A DNA stretch of 21,396 nucleotides, taken from contig CAUDCB010000015.1 of assembly GCA_958447915.1 (NCBI GenBank), positions 1 to 21,396 on the forward strand, in the 5' to 3' direction. Each line of letters starts with the position of its first letter. Positions within the stretch are counted from its first letter, which is position 1. The notes under the pieces were generated by a model that made no database searches, was not told the DNA's origin, and saw nothing but the letters and a program-made list of their open reading frames with translations. This DNA is from an uncultured Collinsella sp. (GTDB lineage Bacteria; Actinomycetota; Coriobacteriia; Coriobacteriales; Coriobacteriaceae). Shown here in pieces: positions 14,642-21,396 of the stretch. Position numbers and translations under genes: made by a program.

Positions 14642-15199
14642 TTAGCGGCCCAGCATCCTAAAGAAACGCTCCTCGAGCGCGGGATCAGTCTCAAAGACGC
14701 CGCGTCGAGCGAGCGTCACGGTCTTGGTGCCAGGCTTTTGCACGCCGCGCATCGTCATGCACATATGCTCGGCTTCCATGAGCACAATCGCTCCCTGGGG
14801 AGCAAGATACTCCATGAGAGCATCGGCAACTTGCGCACACAGTTGCTCCTGCAGCTGCAGGCGGCGAGCGTAGACCTCAACCGTACGGGCGAGCTTGGAA
14901 AGCCCAGCCACCCGACCGTTAGGGATATAGCCAATGGCGGCCTTGCCATAAAACGGCAGCAGATGATGTTCACACAGCGAGTAGAACGTGATGTCGCGCT
15001 CGATAACCAAATCGTTCGAAGCGACGGCAAAGGTTTTGGACAGGTGCTCCTCGGCACTCTGGTCCATACCGCCGGCGATCTCACCATACATACGGGCAAC
15101 GCGCGCCGGGGTCTCCAGCAGGCCCTCACGAGTTGGGTCCTCGCCTATACCTTCAAGCAGCAGCTTAATGGCAGTCTCGACTTTTTCCTGATCGACCAT
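14642..15199 (-). CDS. folE: GTP cyclohydrolase I
   Basis: This 185-aa enzyme is full length for bacterial FolE. Zinc ligands are C76 and H79 in FYSLCEHHLLPFYGKAAIGY and C147 in EAEHMCMTMRGVQKPG. It converts GTP to 7,8-dihydroneopterin triphosphate, the first pterin step of folate synthesis. The N-terminal EDPTREGLLETPARVARMY is also typical. The ATG at 15199 follows GTGAGG. It heads the folE, HD, folB operon 67 nt after nrdG. A weak -10 (TACCAT) is present in that gap, but its -35 match is poor, so read-through from nrdG is possible. Confidence 0.97.
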   Translation of the reverse strand: MVDQEKVETAIKLLLEGIGEDPTREGLLETPARVARMYGEIAGGMDQSAEEHLSKTFAVASNDLVIERDITFYSLCEHHLLPFYGKAAIGYIPNGRVAGLSKLARTVEVYARRLQLQEQLCAQVADALMEYLAPQGAIVLMEAEHMCMTMRGVQKPGTKTVTLARRGVFETDPALEERFFRMLGR

Positions 15200-15266
15200 C
15201 TGGGCCTCACTTTTTTCGATTTCGCGTTCGCGCTATGGTACCACGCCCTACGGCATCGACCACAAG

Positions 15267-15848
15267 CTACATAGTATGGGTCGAGTAGACCGGATCATCA
15301 CGCCAAAGTTCAACCGCATCACAAAGCGCAACGCCCTCGCGCTCAGCACGGGCGCGCGTAGCGTTCATATCGATCACGCGCTGGTTGCTCGAGCCCCTAA
15401 AGCGCAATGAGATATCATACAGATCCTGAACAAACGGGCCGTCCACCAACATGTCGAGGCAGGCCAGGATACGGTCCGTCACCTCGGTATGATGACGGCC
15501 ACCCGGCATAAGCTCCTCGAGCACGTCGCCGGTAAAGCACCAAATGGTCTTGTCCGACCCCGCAGGATAGGCCGCACGCACGCGTTCGATAAAGTCGACA
15601 AGCCCCGCCTGATTCTCGGGCTCCATAGGCTCGCCGCCCAGAATAGTCAGACCATCGATAAAGGGATGGTCGAGGCTCTCGATAATCTTGTCCTCGACGG
15701 CGCGATCAAAGGGCTCGCCCGCAGCAAAGTCCCACGCGACAGAGTTAAAGCAATTCTTGCACCCACGACGGCACCCGCTCACAAACAGAGAAGTACGAAC
15801 GCCTTCCCCATCAGCAATGTCGAAATACTTAATGTTCGCGTAGTTCAT
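15267..15848 (-). CDS. nrdG: Anaerobic ribonucleotide reductase activase
   Basis: This 193-aa radical SAM activase has the 4Fe-4S motif C26, C30, C33 in SGCRRGCKNCFN. TILGGEPMEPEN gives the GGEP SAM-binding motif. It generates the glycyl radical on NrdD with SAM and reduced flavodoxin or ferredoxin. The ATG at 15848 has AAAGG six bases before it. The frame stays open 264 nt upstream (88 codons), but that part crosses a large inverted repeat and has no ribosome binding site of quality, so I exclude it. It is the second gene of the nrdD, nrdG unit, separated from nrdD by a 430-nt structured gap. Confidence 0.96.
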   Translation of the reverse strand: MNYANIKYFDIADGEGVRTSLFVSGCRRGCKNCFNSVAWDFAAGEPFDRAVEDKIIESLDHPFIDGLTILGGEPMEPENQAGLVDFIERVRAAYPAGSDKTIWCFTGDVLEELMPGGRHHTEVTDRILACLDMLVDGPFVQDLYDISLRFRGSSNQRVIDMNATRARAEREGVALCDAVELWRDDPVYSTHTM

Positions 15849-15862
15849 AGGTAACCTTTCTG

Positions 15863-15952
15863 GGGGTCTGGAGTATATCATCCCGTCCTCAAACAGCTTC
15901 GCTCGCTGCGCTCGCTGCAGAACTGCGGGCGGGACGATATACTCCAGACCCC
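15863..15952. repeat. Large inverted repeat 1 in the nrdD-nrdG gap
   Basis: Arms of 26 bp (15863-15888 and 15927-15952) are complementary except for one mismatch and one G-T wobble. The outer 17 bp, starting GGGGTCTGGAGTATATC, are perfect. The 38-nt loop contains tandem GCTCGCTGC units. It lies 14 nt upstream of the nrdG ATG. It resembles a dispersed palindromic element; there is no transposase. The stretch 15953-16129 between the two repeats holds no gene or site that I can support. Confidence 0.85.
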
Positions 15953-16129
15953 TCGCGAGCGATACTCGGTGAACGAAGCGAACATCGAGCATAGGGTTCG
16001 AGGTCCAATAAATACTCAGCTGCAGTTCAGCCGCCATTGCAAGCAAATCGTCATTGCAGCTCAACTCATTTCCGCTAAGAACTTCGAGGAGTGAGCAGAC
16101 CGCGAACCGCATCTCAGCTACGTCAACTT

Positions 16130-16267
16130 GGCTGCCCCGTAGCGAGGCCCCGGACCTTTGCTCGATATGAGTTCCGCACGAACAGGAGGCGCCAGTGGCG
16201 CCTCCGTCGTGAGCCAGGACTGTCCGAAATAGCGAGTAAAGGTCCGGGGCCTCGCTACGGGGCAGCC
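16130..16267. repeat. Large inverted repeat 2 with nested hairpin, just after nrdD
   Basis: Arms of 35 bp (16130-16164 and 16233-16267) differ at one position. Inside is a second perfect hairpin, GGAGGCGCC (16185-16193) with GGCGCCTCC (16197-16205), extended by CACGA (16177-16181) with TCGTG (16207-16211). The element begins 11 nt after the nrdD stop on the leftward strand. No T run follows, so it is not a standard terminator. It could be a MITE-like repeat, a transcript stabiliser or a processing site. Confidence 0.9.
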
Positions 16268-16278
16268 TGGGATGGTTA

Positions 16279-18501
16279 TTAGAGATGCAGCACGCGGTCG
16301 CGGATCTCCTCGGTTCGGCCCTGGTTCCAGAACTGGGTACCGATGTAGCCGCACGTACGACGGGCGACGTTCATCTTCTCCTGATCGCGGTTGCCGCAGT
16401 TGGGGCACTCCCACACCAGCTTGCCGTCATCCTCGACAATCTTGATCTCACCGTCGTAGCCGCACACCTGGCAGTAGTCGCTCTTGGTGTTGAGCTCGGC
16501 GTACATGATGTTGTCATAGATGTACTGCATCACGCGAATGACAGCCTTGAGGTTGTCCTGCATGTTGGGAACCTCGACGTAGGAGATGGCACCGCCCGGC
16601 GAAAGCTGCTGGAACATACCCTCGAACTTGAGCTTGTCGAATGCGTCGATCTCCTCGGACACGTGGACGTGGTAGCTGTTGGTGATGTAGCCCTTGTCCG
16701 TCACGCCCGGGATGATGCCAAAACGACGCTGCAGGCACTTGGCGAACTTGTAGGTCGTCGACTCAAGCGGGGTACCGTACAGCGAGAAGTCAATATCGCT
16801 TTCGGCCTTCCACTCCGCGCACTTGTCGTTCATGCGCTGCATGACGGCCATGGCAAAGGGCGTGCCCTCCTTCTCGGTGTGGCTGTGGCCCGTCATGTAC
16901 TTGACGCACTCATACAGGCCGGCATAACCCAGACTAATGGTGGAGTAACCGCCCACGAGCAGCTTGTCGATCGTCTCGCCCTTCTTCAGGCGGGCGAGGG
17001 CACCGTACTGCCAAAGAATCGGTGCGGCATCCGAAAGCGTACCCATCAGACGCTCATGACGGCACAGCAGGGCGCGGTGGCACAGCTCAAGGCGCTCGTC
17101 GAAGATCTTCCAGAACTTGTCCATGTCCTGATGCGAGCTCAGCGCGACATCGGGCAGGTTGATGGTCACAACGCCCTGGTTAAAGCGACCGTAGTACTTG
17201 GGCTTGTTCGGGTCATAGTTCAGCGCGTTGGCCACGTTGTTAAATCCGTTACCGGAGCGATCGGGCGTCAGGAAACTGCGGCAACCCATGCAGGTGTAGC
17301 AATCGCCGTTGCCGGCGGTCTCGCCCTTAGACAGCTTGAGCTCGCGCATCTTTTTCTCGGAGATGTAGTCGGGCACCATGCGCTTGGCGGTGCACTTGGC
17401 AGCCAGCTGGGTCAGGTAGAAGTACGGGGAATCCTCGTGAACGTTATCGTCCTCGAGTACATAGATAAGCTTGGGGAATGCCGGGGTAATCCAAACGCCG
17501 GCCTCGTTCTTAACGCCCTCGTAGCGCTGGCGAAGCGTCTCCTCCACAATCATGGCAAGGTCGTGCTTCTCCTGGGGCGTGCGGGCCTCATTGAGATACA
17601 TAAAGACCGTCACGAACGGCGCCTGGCCATTCGTGGTCATAAGGGTCACGACCTGATACTGAATCGTCTGGACGCCGCGACGAATCTCATCGCGCAGGCG
17701 ATCCTCAACGACCTCGCGCACTTTTTCGGGGGATGCGGAAACACCGAGCTCCTCGAGCTCGCGGGCAACCTCGCCGCGAATCTTTTGACGGCTCACCTCA
17801 ACAAAGGGGGCAAGATGGGTCAGCGAGATGGACTGGCCGCCGTACTGGGAGGAAGCAACCTGGGCGATAATCTGCGTCGCGATGTTGCAGGCGGTCGAGA
17901 AGCTGTGCGGCTTCTCGATCAATGTGCCCGAGATAACGGTGCCGTTCTGGAGCATGTCCTCCAGGTTCACCAGATCGCAGTTGTGCATGTGCTGGGCAAA
18001 GTAATCCGAATCGTGGAAGTGGATCAGACCCTCATTGTGGGCATCCACGATCTCCTGGGGCAGCAGCACGCGCTGGGTCAGGTCCTTGGAAATCTCGCCG
18101 GCCATGTAGTCGCGCTGAACGGAGTTGACGGTCGGGTTCTTGTTGGAGTTCTCCTGCTTGACCTCTTCGTTGTTGCACTCGATCAACGACAGGATCTTGT
18201 CATCGGTCGTGTTCTTTTGGCGCTTCAGGCTCTGAACATAGCGATAGATGATGTAGTGGCGGGCAACCTCGTAGCAGTCGAGACGCATAATCTCGTCCTC
18301 GACCAAATCCTGAATCTCCTCGACCGAAACGGTGTGTCCGGCATTCTCACATGCCTCGGCGACGTTTTGTGCCGCATAAACCACCTGACGGTCGGTTAGA
18401 CGAGAGCTCTCCTCGACCTCCAAGTTTGCGGCGCGGATGGCATTGACGATCTTATCGATGTCAAAGACAACCTCGGTGCCGCTGCGCTTGATGATCTTCA
18501 T
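16279..18501 (-). CDS. nrdD: Anaerobic ribonucleoside-triphosphate reductase (class III)
   Basis: This 740-aa enzyme reduces ribonucleoside triphosphates to dNTPs without oxygen. Residues 1-95 are an ATP-cone allosteric domain (MKIIKRSGTEVVFDIDKIV). Conserved cysteines are visible in HNCDLVNLEDML and CMGCRSFLTPD, the thiyl-radical finger loop. A zinc ribbon CQVCGYDGEI...CPNCG comes near the C-terminus, and the glycyl radical site is RRTCGYIG (G718). I chose ATG 18501 because AAGAGG precedes it by seven bases; an upstream in-frame ATG at 18531 does not have one. The transcript is probably controlled by NrdR. The large antisense ORF over this gene is an effect of codon bias. Confidence 0.98.
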   Translation of the reverse strand: MKIIKRSGTEVVFDIDKIVNAIRAANLEVEESSRLTDRQVVYAAQNVAEACENAGHTVSVEEIQDLVEDEIMRLDCYEVARHYIIYRYVQSLKRQKNTTDDKILSLIECNNEEVKQENSNKNPTVNSVQRDYMAGEISKDLTQRVLLPQEIVDAHNEGLIHFHDSDYFAQHMHNCDLVNLEDMLQNGTVISGTLIEKPHSFSTACNIATQIIAQVASSQYGGQSISLTHLAPFVEVSRQKIRGEVARELEELGVSASPEKVREVVEDRLRDEIRRGVQTIQYQVVTLMTTNGQAPFVTVFMYLNEARTPQEKHDLAMIVEETLRQRYEGVKNEAGVWITPAFPKLIYVLEDDNVHEDSPYFYLTQLAAKCTAKRMVPDYISEKKMRELKLSKGETAGNGDCYTCMGCRSFLTPDRSGNGFNNVANALNYDPNKPKYYGRFNQGVVTINLPDVALSSHQDMDKFWKIFDERLELCHRALLCRHERLMGTLSDAAPILWQYGALARLKKGETIDKLLVGGYSTISLGYAGLYECVKYMTGHSHTEKEGTPFAMAVMQRMNDKCAEWKAESDIDFSLYGTPLESTTYKFAKCLQRRFGIIPGVTDKGYITNSYHVHVSEEIDAFDKLKFEGMFQQLSPGGAISYVEVPNMQDNLKAVIRVMQYIYDNIMYAELNTKSDYCQVCGYDGEIKIVEDDGKLVWECPNCGNRDQEKMNVARRTCGYIGTQFWNQGRTEEIRDRVLHL

Positions 18502-18726
18502 CCTCTTGCCTCTTTCGCATCGTAGCCTCATTGCGCTTCAGAGCCAAACGATGCCCGGCAGGGCTCGCCCCTGTCTTGCGGCGCCGTCGCGCAATCTGTG
18601 TTCTCGATAAACCATAAGCCTCCATGCGGACATTCCCAGGAGCCGATCAAGCGGCTCAAGGACACGTTCAAAAGAGGCAGTTAAGGTCTTCGTTCTCTGT
18701 CCGCCATCTATCATACGACAAAGAGG

Positions 18727-18742
18727 CATCTATATCCTGTAT
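18727..18742 (-). promoter_or_regulatory. NrdR box 2 (overlaps the -10)
   Basis: CATCTATATCCTGTAT is a weaker NrdR-like box matching box 1 at 10 of 16 positions, including CTATAT and TGT. It lies exactly 32 bp from box 1, about three helical turns, as in known NrdR box pairs. Confidence 0.6.
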
Positions 18743-18758
18743 TCTTTTTTTAGGTCAA
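18729..18758 (-). promoter_or_regulatory. nrdD promoter
   Basis: TTGACC (18758-18753) and TATAGA (18734-18729) are 18 bp apart. The predicted start is near 18722, which leaves a leader of about 220 nt before nrdD. NrdR boxes cover the -10 and abut the -35. Confidence 0.7.
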
Positions 18759-18774
18759 ACACAACATATAGTGT
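18759..18774 (-). promoter_or_regulatory. NrdR box 1
   Basis: ACACAACATATAGTGT closely matches the NrdR consensus acaCwAtATaTwGtgt and is flanked by an AAACAC/GTGTTT dyad. It sits immediately upstream of the -35. NrdR with dATP would repress here. Confidence 0.8.
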
Positions 18775-19091
18775 TTCAGCAGGTCAAAGCAATTGGTCAT
18801 TTTGCAGACGCATTAATTATGAGGGGTTCTTGGCAAGTCGGTAAAACGTTACCAACACGGCTACCTGCATGGCAGTTATAAAACCCCCTTAGTCAAGCCG
18901 CTGACAAATCCTACCGAAACCAAGCCGCTCACGCCAAAAGAATCCAAAAGATTATGCTTGACCAACATGTTGCGGTCACGATCGGCCAGGACGTATGCAA
19001 TCTGCCGGCACCTCTACGGGATGCGAAGACCATCGCGTACGGACCTTGGATCAATATTTGGTGGCTTATTTGGCGGCGTGCTTGGTAGCAT
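18775..19091. other. Intergenic stretch between the nrd promoter and tRNA terminator
   Basis: I see no supported gene here. A 44-codon rightward ORF (18954-19088) has no ribosome binding site and ends next to the tRNA terminator. Base composition at 18700-18960 is more AT-rich than its neighbours. Nothing else was recognised. Confidence 0.5.
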
Positions 19092-19126
19092 AACAAAACA
19101 GCCCAGAGGACATAGCCTCTGAGCTG
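19092..19126 (-). terminator. Terminator after the tRNA-Gly/tRNA-Val transcript
   Basis: Read leftward, CAGCTCAGAGG pairs with CCTCTGGGCTG (11 bp, one G-U) around a 6-nt loop and is followed by TTTTGTT. It starts 9 nt past the CCA end of tRNA-Val. Confidence 0.88.
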
Positions 19127-19134
19127 CGAACATT

Positions 19135-19209
19135 TGGTGGGCGTTAGAAGATTTGAACTTCTGACCTCTTCCGTGTCAGGGAAGCGCTCTCCCCCTGAGC
19201 TAAACGCCC
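19135..19209 (-). tRNA. tRNA-Val (anticodon GAC), CCA encoded
   Basis: The acceptor stem begins GGGCGTT and pairs with AACGCCC. The D arm is TAGCTCAGGGGGAGAGC. The anticodon arm CTTCC-CTGACAC-GGAAG gives GAC. The T arm contains AGTTCAAATCT. The sequence ends ACCA. It lies 3 nt after tRNA-Gly on the same transcript. Confidence 0.97.
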
Positions 19210-19212
19210 AAA

Positions 19213-19288
19213 TGGAGCGGACAACGGGGCTCGAACCCGCGACCCCAACCTTGGCAAGGTTGTGCTCTACCAACTGAGCCATGTCCGC
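19213..19288 (-). tRNA. tRNA-Gly (anticodon GCC), CCA encoded
   Basis: The acceptor stem GCGGACA pairs with TGTCCGC, with discriminator T and encoded CCA. The D arm is TGGCTCAGTTGGTAGAGCA. The anticodon arm CAACC-TTGCCAA-GGTTG gives GCC. The T arm GCGGGTTCGAGCCCCGT is intact. An identical copy begins at the right window edge. Confidence 0.98.
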
Positions 19289-19300
19289 TTACGGGGATTA

Positions 19301-19329
19301 ATCTTACGTGATGCCCGCATCCTATGCAA
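19301..19329 (-). promoter_or_regulatory. Promoter of the tRNA-Gly/tRNA-Val unit
   Basis: TTGCAT (19329-19324) and TAAGAT (19306-19301) are 17 bp apart. The start is predicted about 5-7 nt before the tRNA-Gly 5' end. An A/T-only 7-bp hairpin (19331-19348) lies just upstream and is too weak to be called a terminator for the GH13 gene. Confidence 0.75.
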
Positions 19330-19429
19330 GAACTTTTTTTGAAAAGTTTTGCGACGCCCTCGCGAACCTCGCGAAGACATCAGCCACCACGGAAAGCGCA
19401 GGCAAACGCAAACTCGCCGCAAGAGGCTC

Positions 19430-21163
19430 CTATATCTCACCGAGCATGATCCAGGCGGAGCTGTCCTGCGCGAGCCTGCCGTCTGCAAGCGGTGATGAGG
19501 TTAGCAGGACCCTGCCCGCCGGCAGCTCCACGGGTGCTGCACCGAAGTTCGTCACACACGCCCATCCGTTGTCGCGGCGATAGGCGATGACGCCACCCTC
19601 AGCGCCCTCGGCACCATCCGCAAGGCCGGTGCGCCCGTCAAGATCGAGCCACGCAAGATCGTTGGCGCACCCGTGCAGCTTGCGCCGCAGCCAGAGGGCG
19701 TCACGATAGAGCGCAAGCATCGATGTCGGGTCCGCTTCTTCTCTATCGGCAGCGTAATCGGAAAACCATGCAGGCTGCGGCAGATGGGGCGCCGCATCGG
19801 CGTCCGCAGGCGAAAACCCAAACGATCCGCCCTGCGTGGGATCGTCCGCCGCTACCCATGGCAGGGGCACACGACAGCCGTCGCGCCCCTTCTCGCGCTT
19901 CGGTCCGTGCGTATTGGTCGCAGTGGGATCTTCGAGTGCAGCCCACGGAATGTCAGCCACCTCAAAAAGGCCGAGCTCCTCACCCTGATACACGTATGCC
20001 GAGCCCGGAAGCGCCAGCTCAAGCAAAAGGGCCGCCCGCGCGCGGCGCTCGCCGAGTTCACGGTCCTCGTCATAAGACGACCCGTCGCGTAAGAGCCAGT
20101 CGAGCGCAATCTGGTGGTAGCGCGTCGCCTTGATTTGCGGCAGGGCATAGCGCGTCGCCACGCGCGGCACGTCGTGGTTGGAGAGTACCCAGGTCGAGGC
20201 GGAATCGGATTCGATGGCCGCCTTCAAGCCCTCCTCGATTGCAGCGTGCATATCATCATAGGTCCAAGTGGCCTTGGCGAACTCAAAGTTAAATGTCTGA
20301 CCAAGCTCGCTGGGGCGCGCGTAGAGATACTGACGCTCGGGCAGTACCCACGCCTCGGCAACGGCGCTGCGCGGCGGATCATAGCGGTCGAACACGCGAC
20401 GCCACTCGCGATAAATCTCGTGGACCTCGTTGCGGTCCCACAGCGGATGGGTGCTGTCGTCAACCATGTCATCGCCCTCGGCGAGATGCCACCGGTCGAG
20501 GTCATCGCGGTCGAGATCCTTGGCAAGACCGTGCGCCACATCAATGCGAAAGCCATCGACGCCTCGATCGCTCCAAAACGCCAGGACGTCGCAAAAGAAC
20601 GCGTGAACCTCAGGGCATGACCAGTCAAAGTCCGGCTGCTCGGGCGTAAACATGTGCAGATACCACTGACCGTCCGCAACACGCGTCCAGGCGGGGCCGC
20701 CAAAGTTGGCATTCCAATTGGTGGGAGGCAGCTCGCCATGCTCGCCGCGACCATCGCGGAAGATATAACGGGCGCGCTCGGGCGATCCGGGGCCGGCGGC
20801 AAGAGCGGCTTTGAACCAGGGGTGCTGGTTGGATGAATGGTTAGGCACGATGTCGACAATGACCTTGATGCCGCGCACGTGAGCCGCAACGATCATGTCA
20901 TCGAAGTCGTCAAGCGAGCCGAGACGTGGGTCGACATCGCAGTAGTCCGCCACATCATAGCCACCATCAACAAGAGGCGATGGGTAAAACGGGCTCAGCC
21001 AGATGGCCTCGATACCCAGTTGCTCAAGATAGTCCATCTGCTGGGTAATGCCCGCGATATCGCCCAGACCCGAACCAGTCGAATCCTTAAACGAGCGCGG
21101 GTAGATCTGATAGATCGCGGCGTCGGACATCCATGAGCGCGAAGAAGACTTTTCTGTAGCCAT
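19430..21163 (-). CDS. GH13 alpha-glucosidase / oligo-1,6-glucosidase
   Basis: This 577-aa cytosolic glycoside hydrolase family 13 enzyme has no signal peptide. Conserved regions are WLSPFYPSPLVDGGYDVADY, DIVPNHSS (114-121), GFRIDVAHGL with nucleophile D208, AVAEAWVLP with acid/base E270, and VLSNHDVPRV with D331. QGEELGL and the C-terminal beta domain are present and the length is normal. It should hydrolyse alpha-glucosidic bonds in maltose or isomalto-oligosaccharides, or sucrose-like substrates, after uptake. The ATG at 21163 has GGGAG about ten bases upstream; the ORF extends further upstream, but without a better site. No transporter or regulator gene is adjacent. It lies between two copies of tRNA-Gly(GCC). 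Confidence 0.95.
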   Translation of the reverse strand: MATEKSSSRSWMSDAAIYQIYPRSFKDSTGSGLGDIAGITQQMDYLEQLGIEAIWLSPFYPSPLVDGGYDVADYCDVDPRLGSLDDFDDMIVAAHVRGIKVIVDIVPNHSSNQHPWFKAALAAGPGSPERARYIFRDGRGEHGELPPTNWNANFGGPAWTRVADGQWYLHMFTPEQPDFDWSCPEVHAFFCDVLAFWSDRGVDGFRIDVAHGLAKDLDRDDLDRWHLAEGDDMVDDSTHPLWDRNEVHEIYREWRRVFDRYDPPRSAVAEAWVLPERQYLYARPSELGQTFNFEFAKATWTYDDMHAAIEEGLKAAIESDSASTWVLSNHDVPRVATRYALPQIKATRYHQIALDWLLRDGSSYDEDRELGERRARAALLLELALPGSAYVYQGEELGLFEVADIPWAALEDPTATNTHGPKREKGRDGCRVPLPWVAADDPTQGGSFGFSPADADAAPHLPQPAWFSDYAADREEADPTSMLALYRDALWLRRKLHGCANDLAWLDLDGRTGLADGAEGAEGGVIAYRRDNGWACVTNFGAAPVELPAGRVLLTSSPLADGRLAQDSSAWIMLGEI

Positions 21164-21302
21164 GGGGCGTATCTCCCTTGCAACGAGGTTATGCGAGATG
21201 CCCACGATGATACGCCCAAAGCGGATATTCGCGGCAAACAACGCCACAGCCACGACCCAAAACGCTCGCTCCCTCTCGGGTTCGAGCCCAGGCGATGGGT
21301 AC

Positions 21303-21333
21303 GAAAAAGCCCGGCTACCGTAGTAGTCGGGCT
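21303..21333 (-). terminator. Terminator of the right-edge tRNA-Gly
   Basis: Read leftward, AGCCCGACTA pairs with TAGCCGGGCT (10 bp, one wobble) around a 6-nt loop, followed by TTTTT. It starts 8 nt after the tRNA CCA end. Confidence 0.9.
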
Positions 21334-21341
21334 GCTGCGTT

Positions 21342-21396
21342 TGGAGCGGACAACGGGGCTCGAACCCGCGACCCCAACCTTGGCAAGGTTGTGCTC
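21342..21396 (-). tRNA. tRNA-Gly (anticodon GCC), second copy, partial at window edge
   Basis: The 3' part of a tRNA-Gly: CCA end, 3' acceptor strand, T arm and anticodon arm GCC. All 55 visible nucleotides are identical to 19213-19267. The 5' end lies outside the window. Confidence 0.95.

Noticed and set aside
16091..16414. ORFs on both strands over inverted repeat 2
   Set aside because: They translate the palindrome itself, giving similar GPGPRYGAA-type peptides from both arms; no independent support.
16285..18399. 704-codon open frame antisense to nrdD
   Set aside because: It is a mirror of NrdD codon usage: Val/Leu/Gly/His-rich translation with no domain, and the opposite strand has full NrdD motifs.
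18954..19088. 44-codon rightward ORF near the tRNA terminator
   Set aside because: No ribosome binding site, no recognisable family, and it runs into the terminator of the opposite strand.
18929..19282. 117-codon leftward ORF starting MAQLVEHNLAKVGVAGS
   Set aside because: It is a translation of the tRNA-Gly and tRNA-Val genes, a common false ORF.
21271..21300. T-arm-like sequence CGGGTTCGAGCCCAGG near the right tRNA
   Set aside because: Only the T-loop portion is present; no acceptor, D or anticodon arm could be built around it.
1..21396. Defence, phage or secretion system
   Set aside because: All long coding frames are accounted for by metabolic, regulatory and small proteins; no nuclease-helicase, transposase, integrase or structural phage gene is visible.

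Overview
The window looks like a chromosomal segment of a GC-rich, strictly anaerobic gut actinobacterium, most likely Coriobacteriia and close to Collinsella. This is inference from gene content (class III anaerobic ribonucleotide reductase NrdD/NrdG, O-acetylhomoserine sulfhydrylase, folate genes, an aldo/keto reductase that appears to run into a 4Fe-4S domain), from strong GC bias at third codon positions (which makes long spurious antisense ORFs), and from the style of the proteins. No database search was possible. I see no phage, IS transposase, CRISPR array, toxin-antitoxin or defence genes. The window reads as core metabolism with several unusual regulatory and repeat structures.

Layout. 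1-898: aldo/keto reductase, leftward, cut by the window edge. 1062-2869: rightward cyclase-family hydrolase and ketopantoate-reductase-like protein, closed by a strong terminator. 2979-4151: leftward small membrane protein and secreted coiled-coil protein. 4464-6949: leftward metY and divergent lysR, sharing a control region with a good metY promoter, an ATC-N9-GAT operator about 65 bp upstream of the predicted metY start, and a 17-codon leader ORF with two Cys codons. 7049-9569: rightward rnhA, Gfo/Idh/MocA oxidoreductase, acylphosphatase-domain protein (2 nt after the previous stop) and a Fur-family regulator. 9647-11537: leftward SlyD/SlpA-type FKBP, UreE-like metallochaperone (3 nt between them) and HAD phosphatase. 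11658-13522: rightward M19 dipeptidase and DUF45/YgjP-type metalloprotein. 13529-15199: leftward folE, HD-domain phosphohydrolase and folB. 15267-18501: leftward nrdD and nrdG, with a 430-nt gap between them that holds two very large inverted repeats. Upstream of nrdD lies a promoter overlapped by two NrdR-type boxes spaced 32 bp apart. 19135-19288: tRNA-Gly(GCC) and tRNA-Val(GAC), with promoter and terminator. 19430-21163: GH13 alpha-glucosidase. 21342-21396: the 3' part of a second tRNA-Gly(GCC), identical over the visible 55 nt.

How the genes work together. nrdD/nrdG make and activate the oxygen-independent ribonucleotide reductase, very likely under NrdR. folE/HD/folB form a pterin branch of folate synthesis in which the HD protein could fill the dephosphorylation step. 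metY makes homocysteine from O-acetylhomoserine and sulfide, probably under the divergent LysR protein and perhaps the Cys-containing leader. The FKBP/UreE pair suggests a nickel-handling or protein-maturation unit, although no urease is visible.
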